Shown here piece after piece: positions 6,679 through 15,403 of a stretch of 21,563 bases of DNA. A program made the position numbers and the translations under genes. The stretch spans positions 1 through 21,563 of the forward strand of contig JAVBKU010000019.1 in the NCBI GenBank assembly GCA_031553875.1, read 5' to 3'. This stretch comes from JAVBKU01 sp031553875 (GTDB taxonomy: Bacteria; Bacteroidota; Bacteroidia; Bacteroidales; Rikenellaceae). Numbering within the stretch: the stretch's first letter is position 1; each line of letters opens with the position of its first letter. The notes under the pieces were generated by a model that was not told where the DNA came from, ran no database searches, and saw only the letters and a program-made list of their open reading frames with translations.

Positions 6679-9333
6679 TTATTGTTTAAGTTTCAGCGTG
6701 AACTTGTATTCGCCCGGAGTGAGCTCCACGGCTTCGGTCTGCAGGGCGTTATGCGGCGGATAGAATGTGGCTGTGGTGTTGGAGGGAACGGTCACCTTGT
6801 AGGTCACCGCGTTACCGCTCCTTTTCCACGACGCCTTTATCTCGCCCCTCATGCCCTTGTGTTCGGCACAGAAGCTGTCGAGACCGTCGACGAACTGGGG
6901 TTTGAACATCACGTGCCTGAAACCGGGCTTCGCGGGATCGATGAGCATGCCGCCGAGGGTCTTGTACATCCATGCGCTTATCTCACCGAACATCACATGG
7001 TTGAACGAAGCGTCTCTTTTCACGCCGCCGTCCTGCATCGACCACTTTTCGCTCAGGGTGGTAAGGCCGCTTTCGAGCCAGTAGCCCCACGAGGGATATG
7101 TCTTCTGTGTGGCCACCTTATAGGCCGCGTCGGCGTATCCGTTATCCGAGAGAGCGCCCAGCAGGGTCTTGCTGCCCAACAGGCCCACATCGAGGTGGAA
7201 GTCGTTGGCCTCGACGGCCTTGTAAAGATTCTCGGCCACCTTGGCCTTCACATCTTCGGGTACAATACCCCAGAACAGGGGGGCCGACTGTTCGGTTTGC
7301 GAGCCGGAGCAGTAAATACCCTTCTCACGATCTAAGAAGCGGGCGTTTATGGCATCCTTGATCTTCGCGGCGAGGGCTGAGTAGTAGGCGGCATCCTCGC
7401 TGCGGCCGAAGAGCGTGGCCGCCTTGGAGAGGATATCGGCATCGATATAGTAGTATATGGAGCAGGTCAGGGCCTTGTCGCTCTTGGTATTGGCGGGTAT
7501 CCAGTCGCCCAGGCCCCAGTCTGTGATACCGTCGGGAGCGATGGTTTCCACGTAACCCACGTAGCTCTTTATATTGTCATACACACGCTCCAGCAGGCGG
7601 CTGTCGCCGTAGAACATATACACCTGCCAGGGCACGATAGCCACGGCGCTTGTCCAGTCGAGACCGTTGGCCCAATGGTAACCCCAACCACATGTGGGAA
7701 TGATGGCCGGAAGCACGCCGTTAGGCTGCTGTTCGTCGCGGAAGTCCTCGAGCCACTTCTCATATACGGTGATGCCGTCGAAGTTGTAGAATGCGGTTTC
7801 GATGGCGACGTGTGCATCGCCCGTCCAGCCGTTCTTCTCCCTCTGGGGGCAGTCGGTGGGATAGCCGAAGAGGTTGGCCAGGTAAGACCTATCGGTAGCC
7901 GCCCATATCCTGTCGAGTATGGGGTTGGACGACTTGATGCGGCCTACTCTCGGCACATCGCTGTGCATCTTGAGGGCCACCACGTCGCCCTGCCCGAGGG
8001 TGATGGGAGCCGAAGAGGTGACCTCCACATACTGGAAGCCCTTGTAGTTGAACGCGGGGGTGAAGACGTCCTTACCCTTGCCGCTTAAGATCAGCATATC
8101 GCTCTGGAAGCGGTCGGCCTCGTTCCTGGGCTTGTGGAAATAGTTGATGTTCGACATGTCGATATTGTTCAGGGAGTCGAGTATCTCTCCGTGAAGTATC
8201 CGAAGCACGGTACCCTCGGGACCCGAAGCGGTGATCCTGATCTTACCCGCCATATTTTCGGGGAAGATGAAAAGATAGCAGGTGTCGCTCTTTTTGATCA
8301 TCTTCTGCGCCTGCATCTCGGCCGTGACCCTCACGGGGCGGAGCATCTGCGACTCTACCTTGGCCGATGGCGCCGGGCGCTCGACGGCCGGGGCCCATGC
8401 GCTGTCGTCGAAGCCGGCCTTATTCCAACCCTCCTGCGCGAGGCGGGCGTCGAAATGTTCGGCGGTGTAGATGTTATTCCAGATTATGGGGCTGTCGGCG
8501 GTGCGCCATGTGGTGTCGGTGGAGATCGTTTCCGTCGTGCCGTCGTCATAGGTTAGGCGCAGGTCGGCAACGAACCTCGGGCGGTCGCGCCACGCGGCCG
8601 CTTCGAATTTCCACACACCCATGATCTGGTGGTTGTACCAGCCGTTGCCCAGCACCACGCCCAGGGCGTTGCGGCCTTCTTTGAGCAAGGATGTAACGTC
8701 GAGGGTGACGTACAGGTTGCGGCGGTCGAAGCGTGTGAAGGTGGGGTTGAGCAGTTCGTCGCCGGCTATCGCGCCGTTAATCGAAAGCTCGAAGTATCCG
8801 CCGGCCGACACATAGGCGCGGGCCGATACGACCTTTTTATTCACGTCGAACTCCTTGCGGAATTCGGGTGCGGGGCCGTATTCGGCATCCTTGCCGTCGG
8901 ATATCCACTTGCCCGTCCAGCTACCAGCATTCATCATACCGGTCTCGAACGAAGCCGCATCGGAGAATGGCGACATTTTACCTTCCGCATCCTTATAGGC
9001 CACCGCCCAGTAATAACGGGTAAAAGGCTTCAGCTCCTTACCGGCATATACCGCCAGATTGGAGCACGAACCCACGGTGTCGCTGTCCCACTGGTCGCCG
9101 TTACCGGCTATGACCGCAGCGGGATCAGTACCCACGCACACCCTGTAGGCGCTCTGCATCAGGTCCTTCTTCATGGGCTGCATCCATGTGAAGCGGGGCG
9201 AGGGAGAGTCCATGCCTATGGGATTTTCGAGGTATTCGCACTTGAGCTCCACAGCTTTGGGCGGGGTCTTACAACACGAAACAGCAGCTAGGGCAGCCAC
9301 GCAAACGACAAGAAAGGTTAATGTTTTTTTCAT
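6679..9333 (-). CDS. GH78 alpha-L-rhamnosidase, predicted lipoprotein
   Basis: Glycoside hydrolase predicted to release terminal alpha-L-rhamnose from glycans by an inverting mechanism. At 884 aa it has the family's full length. It has a signal sequence with a lipobox ending at Cys20 (LAAVSC), implying a lipid anchor. The GH78 N-terminal signature KCEYLENPIGMDSPSPRF is at 31-48, followed by beta-sandwich domains (to about 460), the (alpha/alpha)6 catalytic barrel (about 465-800) and a C-terminal beta domain. Catalytic-site residues align with Bacillus RhaB: Asp494, Glu499 (general acid) and Asp506 in DCPQREKNGWTGDA. Glu762 in TTLSEKWS is the likely general base, and SFNHVMFG is the family motif that follows. 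It diverges from the 1267-aa gene across a 330-bp control region. Exact linkage specificity is not readable. Confidence 0.93.
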   Translation of the reverse strand: MKKTLTFLVVCVAALAAVSCCKTPPKAVELKCEYLENPIGMDSPSPRFTWMQPMKKDLMQSAYRVCVGTDPAAVIAGNGDQWDSDTVGSCSNLAVYAGKELKPFTRYYWAVAYKDAEGKMSPFSDAASFETGMMNAGSWTGKWISDGKDAEYGPAPEFRKEFDVNKKVVSARAYVSAGGYFELSINGAIAGDELLNPTFTRFDRRNLYVTLDVTSLLKEGRNALGVVLGNGWYNHQIMGVWKFEAAAWRDRPRFVADLRLTYDDGTTETISTDTTWRTADSPIIWNNIYTAEHFDARLAQEGWNKAGFDDSAWAPAVERPAPSAKVESQMLRPVRVTAEMQAQKMIKKSDTCYLFIFPENMAGKIRITASGPEGTVLRILHGEILDSLNNIDMSNINYFHKPRNEADRFQSDMLILSGKGKDVFTPAFNYKGFQYVEVTSSAPITLGQGDVVALKMHSDVPRVGRIKSSNPILDRIWAATDRSYLANLFGYPTDCPQREKNGWTGDAHVAIETAFYNFDGITVYEKWLEDFRDEQQPNGVLPAIIPTCGWGYHWANGLDWTSAVAIVPWQVYMFYGDSRLLERVYDNIKSYVGYVETIAPDGITDWGLGDWIPANTKSDKALTCSIYYYIDADILSKAATLFGRSEDAAYYSALAAKIKDAINARFLDREKGIYCSGSQTEQSAPLFWGIVPEDVKAKVAENLYKAVEANDFHLDVGLLGSKTLLGALSDNGYADAAYKVATQKTYPSWGYWLESGLTTLSEKWSMQDGGVKRDASFNHVMFGEISAWMYKTLGGMLIDPAKPGFRHVMFKPQFVDGLDSFCAEHKGMRGEIKASWKRSGNAVTYKVTVPSNTTATFYPPHNALQTEAVELTPGEYKFTLKLKQ

Positions 9334-9384
9334 ATTTGATAGAGGTTTTAGGTTATCATTCAGGCTCCGGCGGCAACATATACA

Positions 9385-9419
9385 GGCGGAATTTTACAAA
9401 AATAACATATAATTCCGCC
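9385..9419 (-). promoter_or_regulatory. Rhamnosidase promoter element within an inverted repeat
   Basis: TATTTTTG (9404-9397 on the - strand) matches the -7 consensus TAnnTTTG. It lies in the 17-nt space between the arms of a perfect 9-bp inverted repeat, GGCGGAATT (9385-9393) and AATTCCGCC (9411-9419). The symmetry around the box suggests an operator at which a dimeric regulator would block or position RNA polymerase. No clear -33 TTTG is present. A transcript-level hairpin is an alternative. Confidence 0.45.
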
Positions 9420-9569
9420 CGTCTACTATTTAATTTGATTTATATACTTTGAAAAATGACACGGGCTTGTTTTAGCATTCATCAGCCCATCCCTCTCTCC
9501 CGCAGCATTAACGACAATATACTCTAAAAACATCCCCGCAATGCTCGGACAAAATTTAAAGCATAATAT

Positions 9570-9599
9570 TTTGACCGTGCATGTTTTTTAATAACTTCG
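9570..9599 (+). promoter_or_regulatory. Possible promoter of the 1267-aa gene
   Basis: TTTG (9570-9573), an 18-bp spacer and TAACTTCG (9592-9599) resemble the Bacteroidetes promoter, with one mismatch in the -7 box. The implied leader is about 55-60 nt and would include the hairpin at 9624-9644. Confidence 0.4.
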
Positions 9600-9623
9600 T
9601 AAAGTTTTCTCCTGAAATTTTCT

Positions 9624-9644
9624 GGCGCGGACTTACCCCGCGCC
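9624..9644 (+). promoter_or_regulatory. Leader hairpin before the 1267-aa gene
   Basis: A perfect 7-bp all-GC stem (GGCGCGG / CCGCGCC) with a 7-nt loop ends 19 bp before the start codon. It would be in the 5' untranslated RNA if the promoter at 9570-9599 is used. It may affect translation initiation or mRNA stability. There is no T-tract, so it is not an obvious terminator. Confidence 0.35.
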
Positions 9645-9663
9645 CGCCTAAACCATATAACCT

Positions 9664-12600
9664 ATGTTCCGTCCAGCGAATTTCCTTAGACTGTTACTGT
9701 CATCCTTAGCCACGGTATGTTTTCTCGCCGCCACAGCCGCCGAAGCGCCCTCGCCGGGCCTGTTGTTCCGCCTCTCGGGCGACAAGGGGCTCGAGGCCGA
9801 TTACGCGGCGGGGGCATCCTCGCCCAACTTCGCCTATGAGGTCGACGTTATCTCCGACGGCGCACGCGGGAAAGGCATACGCTGCAAGTACGGACAGCTT
9901 TTGAGTTACCGCGCCCCGGGCAATATCTACGCCGAGCGGGGCACACTCTCGTTCTCCTGGCGCTCGGTCGACCCGTTCACCGAGACGGAGTTCCCGATCT
10001 TCAGGGTCGCCTACGCCGACCACTCGAGCTGGGATATGGTGTGGCTCAGGATCGACTATAACGGTCACGGATTCGACGCCTTTGTGACCGATGTGAATCT
10101 GGCAAGGGTGAGGGTGTCGTACAAAATGGACAAACTCCCCTCGCCCATGGAGTGGACGCACTTCGCCTTCACATGGGACGAAACCGAAGGCGTGAGGCTC
10201 TATATCAACGGCGAAAAAGCGGCGCAGAAAGATTCGACGGTGGTGTTGTACGCCGGGCTCGACCAGTTCGGCCCCCACTCGCGCATCATCAGCCCCTACC
10301 AGGTGCAGAGCACGTTTAACTTCCTGCGCGGGGGCGATATCGATGAGATATGTATCTTCGACAGCGCCCTGGGCGACGGCGACATCCGCACTCTCGCAGG
10401 AGGCACGCTCCCCTCACCGCAACCTGTAAAGCGTGACCTGAAGGAGAAAAAATGGCATGACGAATGGTACTCGCGTTACGGCTGGAACGCCGCCGCACCC
10501 CCCATCCTCAAAGACGAGACGACCACCGTGCGCAAGGTGGGCATCCTCGAAGCCTACGACCTCAAGCGCTGGTGGTGGAAAGCCTGCGACGGCATCCGCG
10601 AGACCACATGGCCGGGAGTCTACAACCGCTCGCGCATCGTGGGCCGCAACGACTACTTCCAGCTCCCCGACTGGGATTGCTACTCGCTCTCGGGCCAAAG
10701 CGTCCGCTTTAACATGCCCGAGGAGCCGTGGAATTACGTAGAGATAAGCGGCGGAGCCGACGGCAAGCTTGCCCTCACCCCCAATGCCGACGGTACGGGC
10801 GGACGCGAGATATCCTCTCGCACCAAGGGCGTGGAGCGCACGTTCCACTCTATGGGTTCGCCCGTAACCGGCCAGACCATAGTCTTCACCAATAACGTCC
10901 AAGAGACCCCCATCGGCGAGTTCGATGCCTTCAACGTACACAGCGGCGACGCCCCCCAAGGCATCGCCCGCCTCACATATACCGTGACCACCGGAGGCGA
11001 CCTCTCCAACCCCAACCTCTCCCCCATACAGGAGTATATCCGCGGGCGATATATGGACGACGAGCGCACCGTGATGGTAGCCATGCCAGCCATCGTCCCC
11101 TACAAAAAGCCGCAAACAGCCCCGGCTCCATCGGGCAAACTCCCCATCGCCCAAATACTTATCCCCAGCGACGTGCGCAGCGGCAAACCCCTGGGTATGA
11201 ACGTCAATATGCGCATGCCCGCCTACCCCTCCTACACATGGAACAACATGTACGCGGGCCTCGACGGCATCCGCGTGGAGCTTCCCGCTATGGGTAAAAT
11301 GACCGGCAGCAGCGTACTGCCGTTCAACATACAGGTCAAGGACCCGATCTGGCCACTGCGTAATATGATCGACTTCTCGTTCTCTGTCACTCCCGGCTCG
11401 GCGCGCACCCTGTGGCTCGACCTGCGCGACCGTATCCTCCCCGGCGACAAGCCCCTGTGGATAACCCTCGCCGGCGGGCAGGGCTTCGACCCCTCGATGT
11501 TGGAAGGGGTGAAGATAACCCTCGTATTCAAGGAGTGGGAAGAGGCCAGGAAAGAACACGTGGCCGACCGCTTCACCCAGGTGAGGGACAACTACGCCAT
11601 GATCGTGGAAGAGCTGCCCAACAGCCGCGGCTACGACAAATACAACCAGTTCGAGGCCGACATGACCGACCTGCTGCGTATCGACCCCTCGCACAAGGAG
11701 GGCCGCAACTACTGGTGCCTATATAATAAGGAGCAGCCCGTGACCACATTCACGCCAGTCGAAGCCCCCGCAGGCATACCCCTGTGGGCTTTCCTCCAGA
11801 CCGAGCTGCTGAAGCGCTACCGCTCGCTGATGGAGTGGTACGTCGACAACCGCCAGATATCCAACGGCGAATTCGGCGGCGGCCTCTCCGACGATACCGA
11901 CTTCGGCAACTTCTACCCTCCCCTGGTGCTTATGGGTTGCGAACCCGAGAAGTTCCGCGCCTCGATAGACGCAATGATGGAGGCCATCTACGACCAGAAG
12001 ATGCTGACCAATGGCCTTTCGACCATCCAGACCGACGCCCTGCACGTATTCGAAGAGGGGGTCAATACGATTATCCAGGTCAACATGATGGATCCCGGCA
12101 ACCCCAAGCAGGTCGAGCGCCTGATGGAGGCGGCCCGCGGCGTGGGCGAACGGGCGTTGGGGGTGAATAAAGCCGGGCATACGCATTTCCGTTCCAACTA
12201 CTTCAGCGCCACAAAGACGGCCGAGGGCAACGGCTGGGCCACTCCGATGCAGTTCGGCTTCATCAACCTCGCCCCCGCCATCCTCTTAGGCGAAATGTAC
12301 GGCAATAAGGGCGCGCGGGAGCAGGTGATCGCCGTGGCCGACGGCCTGATGGCTCATGCGCGGGTGGACAAGAACGGCAAGATGACCATCGACACCGAGA
12401 TAAATTTCATTACCGACGAGTCGAGCCCCGCCTCCCTCTCCATCGCCTGCCATATACTTTGGGCGGCGTGGAAGTGGACGGGCGACGCCAAATATCTGCG
12501 CCCCATAAAGGATTCCGGACCCGGAGGTTTAACCATGATAAACTCCAATATGGTGGATTTCACCGGCATGAGGCCGGAGGCGGCGGACAGGTTCAAGGGC

Positions 12601-13467
12601 GGCAAGGCTTCCGGAAGCGAAGCCATGCAGCACCTCGCATGGCAGGTTACGGGAGATAAAAGCCTGCTCGAAAAGCTATATCTCGCCCAGATACAGGCCG
12701 CCGACGTTATGGAATATCGCAACACGGAGGGCAGCCTGTGGATCGACCGCGTGGTGTTCCCCATCGAAGAATTACAGCGCGCGCGCCTGGGCGGCGTGGG
12801 CCTACAGCGCAATAAATACTATCCCGGCAACGCCGTGTCGTGGCGGTTTGACTCTCCGCGCGCCGCCGAAGGCGTGGCCATACTTATCCCCGATGCTACC
12901 ACGCGGTCGTTCACCGTGGAGCTGTTCAACACCCTCGATCGCACCGTCGAGGCCGAGATGACCGGATGGGAAGTGCTCGGTGGAAAATGGGAAATGACCT
13001 CAGGAGTCGACGCTAACGGCGACGGTAAGGCCGACGGCGGCGTCTCGCGTAAGAGCGTCGAATTCGGGCGCGGGCAAAGCGTAAAACTCTCTATCGCCCC
13101 GAAACAAAGCATCATAGTCGGCATGAAATTGCAGGGCAAGGGCGAAGAGCGCGCTTTCCTTCCCGACCTGGCGATCGGCAAAGACGACGTGAAAGTTGAG
13201 GGGGATAAAGTGCGCGTGCTCGTCCACAACCTCGGCGACAAGGCCTCCAAACCTGTGACTATAGCCATCAAGGACGATCTTGGCAAGAGCATCACACAGT
13301 CTACCCTGCCCTCCATTCCCTCCCCGAGCGATATGCGGCCCAGGACTATCGAGATAGCGTTCCAGATACCTCCGGGCATGCAGACCAAGGGTTGCTCGGT
13401 AGTTATCGACCCCGACCGTACGCTCAATGAGATATACAAGGGCAATAATGTCGTGAAACTCGACTGA
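9664..13467 (+). CDS. Large secreted multidomain protein, LamG-like N-terminus, family unassigned
   Basis: I do not recognise a named enzyme family. The 1267-aa product starts with a signal peptide (about 1-27, cleavage near TAAEA/PSPG). A LamG/concanavalin-like domain follows (about 28-240; EWTHFAFTWDETEGVRLYINGEKA is its hallmark strand region, split here only for recognition). Residues 260-640 look beta-rich. Residues 700-1020 look helical, like an (alpha/alpha) barrel, with acidic/His motifs GEFGGGLSDDTDF (Glu736, Asp743, Asp744, Asp746), GHTHFR (His839, His841) and DTEINFITDE (Asp910-Glu919). A Ca-binding-type loop DANGDGKAD spans 1116-1124, and the last ~110 residues resemble a CARDB-like beta domain. 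Its position beside GH78 and lyase genes suggests glycan binding or cleavage; a lyase or glycosidase role is inference only. Confidence 0.75.
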   Translation: MFRPANFLRLLLSSLATVCFLAATAAEAPSPGLLFRLSGDKGLEADYAAGASSPNFAYEVDVISDGARGKGIRCKYGQLLSYRAPGNIYAERGTLSFSWRSVDPFTETEFPIFRVAYADHSSWDMVWLRIDYNGHGFDAFVTDVNLARVRVSYKMDKLPSPMEWTHFAFTWDETEGVRLYINGEKAAQKDSTVVLYAGLDQFGPHSRIISPYQVQSTFNFLRGGDIDEICIFDSALGDGDIRTLAGGTLPSPQPVKRDLKEKKWHDEWYSRYGWNAAAPPILKDETTTVRKVGILEAYDLKRWWWKACDGIRETTWPGVYNRSRIVGRNDYFQLPDWDCYSLSGQSVRFNMPEEPWNYVEISGGADGKLALTPNADGTGGREISSRTKGVERTFHSMGSPVTGQTIVFTNNVQETPIGEFDAFNVHSGDAPQGIARLTYTVTTGGDLSNPNLSPIQEYIRGRYMDDERTVMVAMPAIVPYKKPQTAPAPSGKLPIAQILIPSDVRSGKPLGMNVNMRMPAYPSYTWNNMYAGLDGIRVELPAMGKMTGSSVLPFNIQVKDPIWPLRNMIDFSFSVTPGSARTLWLDLRDRILPGDKPLWITLAGGQGFDPSMLEGVKITLVFKEWEEARKEHVADRFTQVRDNYAMIVEELPNSRGYDKYNQFEADMTDLLRIDPSHKEGRNYWCLYNKEQPVTTFTPVEAPAGIPLWAFLQTELLKRYRSLMEWYVDNRQISNGEFGGGLSDDTDFGNFYPPLVLMGCEPEKFRASIDAMMEAIYDQKMLTNGLSTIQTDALHVFEEGVNTIIQVNMMDPGNPKQVERLMEAARGVGERALGVNKAGHTHFRSNYFSATKTAEGNGWATPMQFGFINLAPAILLGEMYGNKGAREQVIAVADGLMAHARVDKNGKMTIDTEINFITDESSPASLSIACHILWAAWKWTGDAKYLRPIKDSGPGGLTMINSNMVDFTGMRPEAADRFKGGKASGSEAMQHLAWQVTGDKSLLEKLYLAQIQAADVMEYRNTEGSLWIDRVVFPIEELQRARLGGVGLQRNKYYPGNAVSWRFDSPRAAEGVAILIPDATTRSFTVELFNTLDRTVEAEMTGWEVLGGKWEMTSGVDANGDGKADGGVSRKSVEFGRGQSVKLSIAPKQSIIVGMKLQGKGEERAFLPDLAIGKDDVKVEGDKVRVLVHNLGDKASKPVTIAIKDDLGKSITQSTLPSIPSPSDMRPRTIEIAFQIPPGMQTKGCSVVIDPDRTLNEIYKGNNVVKLD

Positions 13468-13503
13468 CGGGAATAGGTACAGGCTGGGAATATCATGCCG
13501 GTC

Positions 13504-13548
13504 AAAATTAGTCGGGGCGCACTACATAAGTACGCCCCGACTGATTTT
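13504..13548 (+). terminator. Terminator after the 1267-aa gene
   Basis: A perfect 10-bp stem (AGTCGGGGCG 13510-13519, CGCCCCGACT 13533-13542) is extended past one mismatch by AAAAT/ATTTT pairing, so it has A- and T-tracts on opposite sides. It lies 36 bp after the stop codon and may work in both directions. Confidence 0.75.
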
Positions 13549-13583
13549 ACACCGTTAAACTTGAATCTTGCCCGCCTGAAAAC

Positions 13584-13610
13584 AAAAAGGGCCGGGAATA
13601 CTCCCGACCC
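13584..13610 (-). terminator. Rho-independent terminator of tRNA-Arg
   Basis: On the - strand the stem GGGTCGGGA / TCCCGGCCC (one G.U pair, 4-nt loop) is followed by TTTTT (13588-13584). It begins 2 bp past the encoded CCA of the tRNA. Confidence 0.85.
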
Positions 13611-13612
13611 TT

Positions 13613-13689
13613 TGGTGACACCGACAGGACTCAAACCTGTAACCTTCTGATCCGTAGTCAGATGCTCTATTCAATTAAGCTACGGTGCC
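13613..13689 (-). tRNA. tRNA-Arg (anticodon ACG)
   Basis: The 77-nt gene includes an encoded CCA (13615-13613). Acceptor arms are GGCACCG (13689-13683) and CGGTGTC (13623-13617, one G.U pair), with discriminator A at 13616. The anticodon loop CTACGGA, closed by TCTGA/TCAGA, gives anticodon ACG (13655-13653), normally edited to ICG to read CGU/CGC/CGA. The T-arm contains GGTTTGAGTCC. Unlike the tRNA-Leu in this window, CCA is encoded. Confidence 0.95.
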
Positions 13690-13702
13690 GTAAATCGTGG
13701 TG

Positions 13703-13733
13703 CAAATATATACAAATTTCCTTTCACACCAAA
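13703..13733 (-). promoter_or_regulatory. Promoter of tRNA-Arg
   Basis: On the - strand TTTG (13733-13730), a 19-bp spacer and TATATTTG (13710-13703) fit the Bacteroidetes consensus exactly. The -7 box ends 13 bp before the mature tRNA. Confidence 0.8.
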
Positions 13734-13749
13734 ATTTCGAGGGAATTTA

Positions 13750-13795
13750 GGCGGTCCGCAACCAATATCCACAAAGCTTCCGGCGAGGGACCGCC
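13750..13795 (-). terminator. Hairpin after the FadL-type gene
   Basis: A perfect 8-bp inverted repeat (GGCGGTCC 13750-13757, GGACCGCC 13788-13795) has a 30-nt loop and lies just past the stop codon of the FadL-type gene. On the - strand it is followed by TAAATT rather than a strong T-tract, so terminator strength is uncertain. Confidence 0.45.
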
Positions 13796-13802
13796 CTCTG
13801 TG

Positions 13803-15254
13803 CTATTTATTGGCCTTCTTAGCTCCGAAGCGATAATCTATACCCACGCCGAACACCTTGTTGGTACGCGAGAACACGTCCTGTCCCGGGGGATAGTTCT
13901 GACCTGTGGGCAACTGGTAGTTGTCGTATACGGCCATATTCTTGGTACGGTCCTGATAGGTAGTAAAGAAGTATGCGATATTAACTCTCAGGTTGGGCAG
14001 GAAGTCATACGCCGCACCGAAACCTATAGAGTAGGAACTTAACGCGAAACTCATATCCGTTTCGAACTCGTCGGCCAGGCTGTACTGCGTGTACTGGTAA
14101 CCGCCGCTGATGAGGAACTTCTTGGTGATATTCCACTCTATACCGGCCAGGTATTCGTTAGTGCCGTGCTCCACGTACTTCTGCTTGTCATTTGCCATCT
14201 TGGCCTGCTTGTCGAAGAAGTGGTGGTAACCGGCAGAGATACGCAGCGAGGGAAGTATGGCGAATTTCACACCTGCGGTCAGCAGGGCGGGCAGGTCGTG
14301 GGGAGTGTTGACACCGTCGGCAAACTGGCCCGTGTCATCAACCTTGGTATCGTTCTCGACGTTGAGTGATGTCTTCATCTCATACTTTACGGCCACGTCC
14401 CACTTACCTCCGTGGAAATGGACGCCTAATACAGGCGTAACACCCCAGCCCGTCTGTGTACAGTCGAGATTCTTATCGGCAGAGGCTCCCACCAGACCCT
14501 CGACGGTAGCATATCTGGGATCGCCAGGGGTCAATCCCGACAATACGCCCTGAAGATATGTATTGGCAGAAACGAGGGCTCCGCCGCCGGGATTGGTCTG
14601 TATGTTGGATATGCGCCCTTCATAGCCGTTATTAACGTAATTGACCCTGAAACCGGCCGAAACGGACAGATGATCCCAGAATGAGTAGGCGGCTCCTAAC
14701 TGTATACCGTATATTATCTGGCTACCCTTCATGTAGCTGTTAACCGCATATTGGGTGTTACCCCCCAATGAGGGCAGGCCAAGCGGAGTAGACAGTGCAT
14801 TCATCAATACCGGCAGCATAGCCACCTGCGATTCGAACGAGCCCAGACCATGATCGAACGAGGCTTTACCGCCGCCGCCGGTCACGGCGAAGCTACCCAT
14901 AACGGCCCAGTTCTTCTTCTTGAACACAGCCTGGAGGCTGGGCACGAAGGGGGCCGCGGCGTTACCCTTGAATGTCTTGGTGGCGCTGCCGCCATACCCT
15001 GCAAAAGGTGCGAAGGTAGATTTTATAGTACGTGTCTGGTAAGCGCTCTGCACGTTGAACGAGAGCGACCATCCGTCGGGCATGAACGCCACGCCGGCGG
15101 GGTTGGAATATACGGCGTCGATCTCCGTAGAGGCGTCGCGGGCGATGTTACGCAGGAACGCTATGTGCTGGTTGGTGTTGGTCAGCAGGCCTCCGGCGAA
15201 CGAGGGGGCGGACACTGAAATTAGCAAAAAAGTCGAAAGGACAAATTTCCTCAT
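13803..15254 (-). CDS. OmpP1/FadL-family outer-membrane transport protein
   Basis: Predicted 14-stranded outer-membrane beta-barrel of the FadL/TodX family, which lets hydrophobic compounds such as fatty acids cross the outer membrane; the true ligand is unknown. From the start at 15254 it is 483 aa, with a signal peptide cleaved after PSFA (residue 20). The family motif NPAGVAFMPDG (51-61) lies in the N-terminal hatch region, and many alternating beta-strands follow to the C-terminal GVGIDYRFG. A longer frame to 15329 exists, but it would place the coding start inside a consensus promoter and before the signal peptide, so MRKFVLS at 15254 is preferred. It diverges from the lyase operon with about 250 bp between starts, and nothing ties it directly to polysaccharide breakdown. 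Confidence 0.88.
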   Translation of the reverse strand: MRKFVLSTFLLISVSAPSFAGGLLTNTNQHIAFLRNIARDASTEIDAVYSNPAGVAFMPDGWSLSFNVQSAYQTRTIKSTFAPFAGYGGSATKTFKGNAAAPFVPSLQAVFKKKNWAVMGSFAVTGGGGKASFDHGLGSFESQVAMLPVLMNALSTPLGLPSLGGNTQYAVNSYMKGSQIIYGIQLGAAYSFWDHLSVSAGFRVNYVNNGYEGRISNIQTNPGGGALVSANTYLQGVLSGLTPGDPRYATVEGLVGASADKNLDCTQTGWGVTPVLGVHFHGGKWDVAVKYEMKTSLNVENDTKVDDTGQFADGVNTPHDLPALLTAGVKFAILPSLRISAGYHHFFDKQAKMANDKQKYVEHGTNEYLAGIEWNITKKFLISGGYQYTQYSLADEFETDMSFALSSYSIGFGAAYDFLPNLRVNIAYFFTTYQDRTKNMAVYDNYQLPTGQNYPPGQDVFSRTNKVFGVGIDYRFGAKKANK

Positions 15255-15305
15255 AATTAATGAGTTAGTTAATAATAAGTGCGTGTTTAGGCATATAAAA
15301 TCGGA

Positions 15306-15338
15306 CAAATGTACAATATTTTTCGACAAATAGACAAA
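15306..15338 (-). promoter_or_regulatory. Promoter of the FadL-type gene
   Basis: On the - strand TTTG (15338-15335), a 21-bp spacer and TACATTTG (15313-15306) match the Bacteroidetes consensus. Transcription would begin near 15299, leaving a leader of about 45 nt and supporting the start codon at 15254. Confidence 0.8.
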
Positions 15339-15403
15339 ATTCGCATTCCTGAAGTGTAATAAATGGGGCGTGAACGGACACCTCTCGAATAGAAATTATT
15401 TTT

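Larger units (their letters stand above)
9334..9663. other. Divergent intergenic control region
   Basis: This 330-bp gap separates the rhamnosidase gene (-) from the 1267-aa gene (+) and contains no convincing coding sequence. It is AT-rich compared with the flanking genes. It holds a -7-like box inside an inverted repeat on the rhamnosidase side (9385-9419), a promoter-like pair (9570-9599) and a small hairpin (9624-9644) on the other side. I see no recognisable regulator binding site or riboswitch. Confidence 0.6.

Noticed and set aside
10414..11694. 426-codon open frame on the - strand within the 1267-aa gene
   Set aside because: Antisense shadow of a long coherent coding sequence with signal peptide and domains; its own translation is His/Gly/Val-rich without motifs.
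15255..15329. Earlier start for the FadL-type gene
   Set aside because: It would start inside the consensus promoter at 15306-15338 and hide the signal peptide 25 residues in.
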